From NCBI GenBank assembly GCA_019671135.1, contig JAHRHY010000002.1, positions 1,736,001 to 1,800,000 on the forward strand: a stretch of 64,000 bases of DNA. Reading direction: 5' to 3'. Shown in pieces: positions 57,003 through 64,000 of the stretch (within the stretch, counting starts at the first letter, position 1; the number at the start of each line of letters is the position of its first letter). This stretch comes from Linnemannia hyalina. Lineage: Eukaryota > Mortierellomycota > Mortierellomycetes > Mortierellales > Mortierellaceae. The position numbers and the translations under genes are program-made. Under the pieces are notes generated by a model. The model searched no databases, was not told the DNA's origin, and saw only the letters and a program-made list of their open reading frames with translations.

Positions 57003-59555
57003 ATGGCATTGTCCTTCCCGCTGAACAACGCCCCCTATGGCCTCGTCGCCATCGCCGCCGCCCTCAACGCTCCCGAGTCCACCATCTCCCTCAAGCCCGT
57101 CCCCGCAGAGACTTCCACCACCACCAGCCTGATCCCTCAGGGCACCGCAAAGCCCGTCAAGATCTCTGGCCAGGTTGCCATCGCCCGTTATCTCGTTCGC
57201 TCCCTCGCCTCCAACTCTCTCTACTCCGAGTCCGACCTGGCCCTCGTCACTGCACAGGACAACCTCCTTGATATCGTCCGCCAGACCATCGCCACCCCTA
57301 AGCACATCACCACCCTCGCCACCGCCGCCAACTCGGCCTCGACCGCCTTTTTGCTCGCCCAGGACAAGCCCCTCCTTGCTGACTATGCTGTCTGGGGTGC
57401 CATCACCGCCTACACTAAGAGCCACTCCCTCCTCGCCAACCTCAAGGATCTGGAAAAGTTCACCGCCTGGATAGCCCGCATGGACCAGCGCCAGGAGTGC
57501 AAGCTCGCTATCGAGCGTGTCGACAAAGTTCTCAAGGACGCCCAAGAGACCATCACCGCCGAGGCTACCTCTCTTGCTGCCGAAAAGGCCAAGCTCAGCT
57601 CCGTGGTTGACGTCCCCACCATCGAGGGCTCTGATCCCGACACCGACCCTCTGGATGCCTTCAAGAACGTTTTGGCTGCTCAGCTGTCGACCCTTGTCGA
57701 TGTCGATATCAAGATCCTCTACGACGCTTTGGAGGCTCCCAGGGCTTCCGAGAACGGACACATTGCTCTCTCTGTCCCCCGTCTCCGCCTCAAGGGCGCA
57801 CCCGCCGCTATTGCCGCCGATATTGTCGCCAAGGTAAGCGAAGAATGATGTTCGTTAAAATAATCGCATACCATGATACTTCAAACAATGCCTTCTGATA
57901 CTAACATTTGCCCTATTTATTCTCTTTTATTTACATGAACTGTAGTTCCATTTGAACGATTACGTGTTGTCGACCAAGGCGGATGGACCATTTGTCAACT
58001 TTTTCTTGAACCATATCAAGTTGGCCGACTCCTTGTTCCACAAGATTTACGATACCAAGGAAAAGTGGGGATGCAATAAGTCTGGAGGTGACAAGAAGGT
58101 CATTGTCGAGTTTTCTTCGCCCAACATTGCCAAGCCCTTCCATGCAGGACACTTGCGCTCGACCATCATCGGATCCTTCGTCCGTAACATCCTCCAGGCT
58201 AACGGATACGACACTCTCAGCATGAACTACCTTGGAGACTGGGGCAAGCAGTACGGACTTTTGGCTGTCGGATTCGAGCGTTACGGATCCGAGGAGAAAC
58301 TCCTTGAGGATCCCATCAAGCATCTCTTTGACGTCTATGTCCGCATCAACGTACGTTTTTTGCCTTGCTTCTTTTTTTCGTATTTTGCTCCCTAAGGATT
58401 ACTAGTAACTTGTTTATCTAACTATTATTTTCTTTCTGGTCAAAACAATAGGTGGACGCAAAGGAGAACGAGGCTGTGCACGATGAGGCTCGCGCTTATT
58501 TCAAGAAGATGGAGGAGGGTGACGAGGCTGCTCTCAAGATCTGGACCCGCTTCCGTGATCTGTCGATTGTCAAGTACAAGGATATCTATGCCCGCCTCAA
58601 CATTGCCTTTGATGTCTACTCGGGAGAGTCCCAGGTCACCGACGGGATGGAGCGCGCCTTGAAGATGTTGCACGAGAAGAACTTGCTCACAGAGTCAGAT
58701 GGCGCCTTGATCATCGACCTCACCAAGTACAAGCTCGGCATCTGCGTTGTCCAAAAGAAGGACGGTACCACCCTCTACATCACCCGCGATATTGGCGCCG
58801 CCTTGGAGCGTTACGAAAAGTACGGATTCGAGCATATGTATTACATTGTCGCCTCGCAGCAGGACCTTCACTTGAAGCAGCTGTTCAAGATTCTGGAACT
58901 CCTCGGATTCGAGTGGGCCAAGAAGGTCACGCATCTCAACTTTGGCATGGTTGGGGGTATGTCGACCCGCAAGGGAACTGTCGTGTTCTTGGAGGAGATT
59001 CTCGAGGAGACCCGGGACGCCATGCACGAGGTGATGAAGAAGAACGAGCACAAGTACGCACAGATTGAGGAGCCCCTCGAGGTGGCCGACAACATTGGAA
59101 TCTCGGCCATTATGATCCAGGACGCCTCCGCCCGCCGTATCAAGAACTATGACTTTGACTGGAAGCGCATGTTCTCGTTCGAGGGCGACACTGGTCCATA
59201 CCTCCAGTACGCCCACGCCCGTCTCTGCTCGATTGAGCGCAAGACCGAGATGGAGGTCAACCCTAAGGCGGACCTGCGTCATCTTGGCGACTCTCGGGCA
59301 GCAGGAGATTTGATCACGATGATTGCTCGCTACCCCCAGATTGTCCGCGAGACGACCCGGTCGTTCGAGCCTGTGAATATTGTCGGATATGCGATGAAGC
59401 TGTCGCACAACGTGTCGCAGGCCCTCGAGTCGATGTATGTGATGGGAGCCGAGAAGGAGTTGGCCGAGGCGCGTCTGTTTATGTACTGGAGCGCGCGTAT
59501 TACGCTGGGTAACGCTATGCGTTTGTTGAACTTGAAACCCCAGGAGCGCATGTAA
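57003..59555 (+). CDS. Arginyl-tRNA synthetase, cytosolic, with N-terminal GST-like domain
   Basis: Charges tRNA-Arg with arginine. Three exons: 57003-57833, 57946-58350 and 58452-59555, all phase 0, 779 aa. The class I core begins near residue 280 (VNFFLNHIKLAD, then FSSPNIAKPFHAGHLRST with HIGH-type HAGH at 343-346). The ArgRS form of the KMSKS loop, MSTRKG, is at 582-587. The DALR anticodon-binding region ends in ITLGNAMRLLNL near the C-terminus. Residues 1-~205 (GQVAIARYLVRSL, LLADYAVWGAI, FTAWIARMDQ) have the helical pattern of a GST_C-like domain, as in AIMP3, MetRS or GluRS extensions, followed by an Ala/Glu-rich helix. Yeast ArgRS (607 aa) lacks this part. Codons are strongly C-biased, as in highly expressed genes. 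Confidence 0.93.
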
Positions 59556-60299
59556 AATAGTCATCCACACCCACACCCACACAGAGAGGATCGCCACATA
59601 TTTTTTTTCTTCCTAGTAGATCATGAACCTTCCCTCTCACAGCATTTCAAATAAAACAATCAATAACAATCAGGTTGCTAACTCGTTGGTCACTGTCCGC
59701 CCACCTCTCACTCTCTACTCCAAGCCTTCCTTCCCCACGTTTTGTTTTGTGGGACAGGACGACGTTATCTGGGACACAGCCAATCACAGCGGTGGTTGAT
59801 GGTCGTACCTGACTGTTCCTTTCATAACACTTGTCCGTATACTCTATTATGTGATATGTATATATTTCTTGTTGCAGTCAATGCCTATTGTTCCTCTCTC
59901 TCTCTTTCCTGTCCTGTCCGTGTCCGGGCGTTGCTCTCTGTTCATAATACCAATTGTGCGTGCTTTGCCCTACACACAAAGGCTTGTGTGAAAGTAAAAA
60001 TAGGGATTTGTACACTACCAATCGCCAATGGCTCTTTTGTCTCTTACTCCCCTCGCACACCCCGCTATCTCTTGCCCCTCTCTGTCTTTCTTTGTCCCTC
60101 GCATCCCCTCTTCTTCTTACTTCATCTTCATCTTTCATCTCTTCCTCACTTCCCACAACATCATCTACATCATCTCTCATCCATAAAACAGAACAGAACA
60201 TAATCAAAAAAGCAAACGAGAGTACCCATCCCCCATAACCTGCACTTCTCCCCTCCTGCCACAACCACCATCACTTTACCCATCGACAAAGGCTAGGCA
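59556..60299. other. Intergenic with CT-rich leader
   Basis: ArgRS 3' flank, then a CT-rich leader (about 60050-60240) before the golgin-like gene. No gene seen. Confidence 0.55.
59650..59655 (+). terminator. AATAAA poly(A) signal of ArgRS
   Basis: Canonical AATAAA 95 bp after the ArgRS stop codon, followed by AT-rich sequence. Confidence 0.5.
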
Positions 60300-63200
60300 A
60301 TGTTCTCCTCCTTCAAGGAGAAACTCAATACGAGTCTCTCAACCCTGCAGGAGAAGGGCCTTAGCACTACGCTTCCGACCACCAACGCAACCACAAGTCT
60401 TGAAATTGGCCCCAGTCTCGACACAGGAGGAGCCGGAGCAGGAACAGGACAGACAGGAGCGACACACGTCGTCGTTGATAGTCAAGGGACAGCGGGCACC
60501 GAAACAGTGTCAAGTTCAGAACCTGGAAACGTTGTTGTCCTCCCCATGGAAACGATAGACTTGACCACTTTGGCTTCACCCCATTCCCCAACGCCACCTG
60601 TCCCTCACCACCAACCACAAGCACGACCGCAATCACAACAACACCAGGGCTCCTTTGTATCAATCGCCTCCAGGATCAGCAGCGGTGCCTCTTCTTCATC
60701 CTTGTTCTTCCGTCGTCCCTTACAGGCAACCCGCTCCACAGCTGATTTGATAGCCGTTGGCACTTCAACTTCGTCGTCTTCCCCTCTACCACCGACCCCT
60801 ACAGGAACACACTACTTTATGGAGCCGGCCTCCGGAGTGTCCAGTTCAAACCGCCTGGCCATCCTTGTCCAGAAACTGACACTCGACCCACAGGAGGAAA
60901 AGGCCAGCCCGGCTGAACTCGACAAGATCCGGGACTTTTACAACCAGCAGCAACAACAACAACCTTCGGGAACCGAGCTCTCGACAGTCGTGATTGAGAA
61001 ACTCGAGATCTTGCGGCGTTACGAAGCAAGGTTCCCAGGTGAGAAGAACTCCAGCAGTAGCAGCAGCAGCTTCATTAGCCTACGCTCAAACAGCGACAAC
61101 GGTACTTTAAAAAAGAAAGGGACGCCAAAGGAGGATAAGAAGTCGGTCAATAAGGCGGACGTTTGTCAAATGGATGCAAATGAGCACAAGAGCGAATTAA
61201 GGCCGATGAGGAAGAGCCGACTTCCACGAGGCATGCTGTTCCCACCCCTACTCTCTTTCTCCCTTCACTTTACCATCGACAATTTATTTTACTGGTCAAG
61301 TCACTCGTGTCCCCTTTTTTTCAGGATGAACAAACGCTCACCCCTTGCTTTTTGTTTCCTTTCGTCTTTTTTCCGTGAACACAGACCTTGCAGGTGCATT
61401 CAAAAAGATCGTGCAGGAAAAGATCGCTGCGGAGGCTGTCCTTAGGGCATCGACCCCTTTGGAGGATTTGGGGGATGTGGATGCACTAGAAGCTCACTTG
61501 CAAAACATGTCCACCAAGAACGAGGTATGCCGACTCTCTTTTCTGTCTTGAAACTCGGTTCATTTTTGTCCTTTCATGCAGCCCCCCCCCCAAAAAAAAA
61601 AAAAAAAGAAAAAAAAGTCAACCCGTGCATTAAACTTACACACGGCATCCTTCATTTAATAGATGTCCATGAAAGAGATCAAGCGTCTCTCGGAGGAACT
61701 GCGTCGTAAGTTAAGAAAGCACGCCCTTTTGGAACCAACAGTCGTTACGACAACCATTATTTACTTACCGGGCGGAGTTTCCCCTTCTACCTCTTACTGT
61801 AGAAGCACTCAAGGAATCAGAGTCGCACGTCGCCCTAATTGAGACATTGCGAGCGCAACTCATGGTACGTACTGTTCAATACACCAACCCTCCTACCCCT
61901 AGTATTTGCAGACATTGATTGTTTACAAATCCTACCAAACTCCGTCATCAACCTATAGGACTCTGAGCGAAACGCCAAGGACAGAGAGTCCTTTACCGAG
62001 ATCGAGCTTGACATAGAGACCAAAGTCAACACCTCATTTGATCTATCTGCAGGTTCCCCGCCTTCTGCCCCTGTCACGCCTCCACCTCAGATTGGCAGTC
62101 TCCCATCGACAGCCCCTACAACACCAGTCGCTTCTAGCACACCTCCGACATCAAAGTCCAAAAAGCCCAAGGATCCCGAAAAGAAGAACCAGGCACTTCG
62201 GGAACTCATGACTCGACTGGAAGCTGTCCTCAAGGAAAAGAACCAGGCCCAGGAGGATCAAGAGGAGGCTGTCGAACAGGTTAGGCAGCTCCAGATCAGG
62301 CTCGATCAGGAGATTCAGGCCAACCAGGATATCACAGCCAAGTTGGACCAGTTGCGAGCCACTGTCGCCGAGTTGGAGGAAGTCCGCACCGAGGCCGCTG
62401 AGACTGGATCGACATTGGCACTGAATGATGCCATCCAGGTCGCACGATCAGAAGCTGAGGCTGCTCAGACGGCCAAGAAGGAGCTCGAGATCAAGTTGTC
62501 AACCATCCAGAAGGCGCATACAGTCCTCCAAGAGTCCATGGGCCAGACTGAGCGGACACTAGAGACGGCCAAGAATCAGATCCGGGTACTGGGCGATGTC
62601 TCCAAAGAACTACGGACTGCCAAGTTGGAACTGGATGACGTCCAAGAGGAGCTCCAAGAGAAGCAGCGGTTACTTGACCTGGAACGTCGATGGCGTGAAG
62701 AGGCAGAGGCGAGTCGTGATACTATAAAGCGGGAGTATGATGAGGCCGTCAAGAGTAGTCGGCGACTTTTGGAGGAGGCACAGGAAAGGTCGACTGCAAT
62801 GGCGTCGACAGTGGATGCCGCTTTGACTACAACGGGCAAGTACAACGAAAAAATCGACTCGCTCCAGTTGACTATCTCACAGCTGGAAGAGCGCTTTGCC
62901 GGAGTCAACCGTGTGCGAGTCGAGCTCGAGCGTACTTTGGTAGGAAGATCAGATCGCGCATCGGAGATCTTGGTTCTCAACGGCAGGATTGCACAGCTTG
63001 AACAAGAGTCACGCAGGCAACTACAACAGATCCAGGCATTGGCATTGGAAAAGGAATCCCTCCTGAAGGCCGCATTGGCCGACAATGAAGCTACGAGAAT
63101 CACCACCAATGCTGAACTCACATCTGCCGTTGCCGTACGAATTGATCAGGCCACAGCTACAATGACGTCGGCAAATACAGCAGCTGAGGCGACCAGCACC

Positions 63201-64000
63201 GTAGGCCCTGACCCATCAGCAACGACAATCCAGACTCTGCAGGACAGGATTACCCAACTGGAAGCAGAACCCAAGGCCATGGGTCCTGTACCATCCCTGA
63301 ACGACCTCAAGAAACTTCATGACGAGCTCAGTTCTGTCAGACAAGCCAGAGTCGAAGCAGAAGAGACCATCACGGCCCTCCAGATCAAAGTCCAGGCTGC
63401 AGCGGCAGCATCCGAAGCCGCCAAGGAGAGCGATACAACCATCAGCCTCGAGGAACTCTCGTCGCTAAAGCAGGAGCGTGCAGAATTGTCGGAGAAACTG
63501 ACCCGTTTGGAGAGATTGCACCAAGGATTTGAGCGGTCGTCGTCAGAGCGGATCCAGACACTGGAACAGGAGCTTGCTGTCTTACTTGAACAAAAGTCGG
63601 CGCTGGAGGCTCAAGTCCAGGAGCAGTCTGACCTTCTTATCCGGGAAAAGCAGAAGGAGAAGGAAATAGAACAAGCCCGCGTTGCGGAGGGGATCGATCG
63701 GGTGACGCTTGAGTTGGCTGCTGTGAGGACGGCGGAACGGTTTGCGAGCAGCAAGGTGACCGAGTTGGGCAAGGAGAGAGATTTGGTCGTTGAAAAGGTG
63801 GTCAGGCTGGAGAAGCACCTTGAGAAGCTGAAAGAGTGTAAGGTCGGGCAGGAGCAGAGCTTGACTGGTCGCATCCAGGAGCTAACGCTAGAGAAGGAAG
63901 CCCTGAAGAAACATGTGGAGACCCTTCAGTTAGAACTCGAACAAGTCAACGCTCAGTCAGAGAAAAACGAGAAGGAAAGATCGTACGAACAGACAGGGGT
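60300..64000 (+). CDS. Golgin-like long coiled-coil protein, 3' end outside window
   Basis: Probable peripheral Golgi tethering protein. Exons: 60300-61038, 61385-61524, 61663-61705, 61803-61864, and 61959 running to the window edge; phases consistent, about 1008 residues visible. The start MFSSFKEKLNTSL is a short amphipathic helix like those at golgin N-termini. A Ser/Thr/Pro-rich region follows, then a helical segment (VIEKLEILRRYEARFP joined across intron 1 to DLAGAFKKIVQEKI), a Ser/Pro-rich hinge (~345-385), and from there continuous heptad-rich coiled coil (for example LTRLERLHQGFER) to the edge. Intron 1 (346 bp) is otherwise an open frame; splicing is preferred because it joins the helix in frame. 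A C-terminal GRIP or similar domain would lie outside. A myosin- or SMC-like coiled coil cannot be excluded. Confidence 0.72.

Noticed and set aside
56895..59597. 288- and 300-aa minus frames under the arginyl-tRNA synthetase
   Set aside because: Antisense shadows created by the strong C-ending codon bias of the synthetase.

Overview
The window reads as a nuclear contig from an early-diverging filamentous fungus, most likely Mortierellaceae (Mortierella/Linnemannia-like). The support is: intron-rich genes with short GT-AG introns, Crypton-derived GCR1-type transcription factors, a fungal FEX fluoride exporter, a Pbp1/ataxin-2 gene, and relics of a Fanzor (eukaryotic TnpB-like) nuclease. The genus is inferred; only 'fungus, probably Mucoromycota' is well supported. 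Most coordinates below come from splice models I built by hand. In the multi-exon housekeeping genes the exon lengths add up to whole reading frames.

Layout. 0-10 kb: the N-terminal part of a polo-like kinase (minus, cut by the window edge), then a 17-exon synaptojanin-type SAC/5-phosphatase gene (minus). 10-24 kb: a gene-poor, decayed island. It holds fragments of unknown genes, a 270-bp tandem duplication, a broken Fanzor-like nuclease gene head-to-head with a broken gene of unknown family, a tRNA-Thr(AGT), two insertions of one Mutator-like inverted-repeat family with 9-bp target duplications, and an array of TGTCAGAATA-type sites. 24-40 kb: FEX fluoride exporter (+), a long microsatellite-rich spacer, two tandem GCR1_C transcription-factor paralogues (+), and an ankyrin-repeat protein (minus). 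40-48 kb: a long pyrimidine-rich spacer leading into a C2H2 zinc-finger gene (+). 48-64 kb: a dense, well-conserved plus-strand block with Pbp1/ataxin-2, methylenetetrahydrofolate reductase, a small membrane protein, cytosolic arginyl-tRNA synthetase and the start of a golgin-like coiled-coil protein that runs off the window.

There are no operons. Housekeeping genes cluster on both flanks, and decayed mobile DNA is concentrated between about 10 and 24 kb. A recurring design is a pyrimidine-rich stretch on the sense strand just upstream of start codons in both orientations, often as (CT)n or (CTT)n microsatellites. The most interesting material is the degraded Fanzor locus, the 9-bp-TSD inverted-repeat family and the TGTCAGA array.
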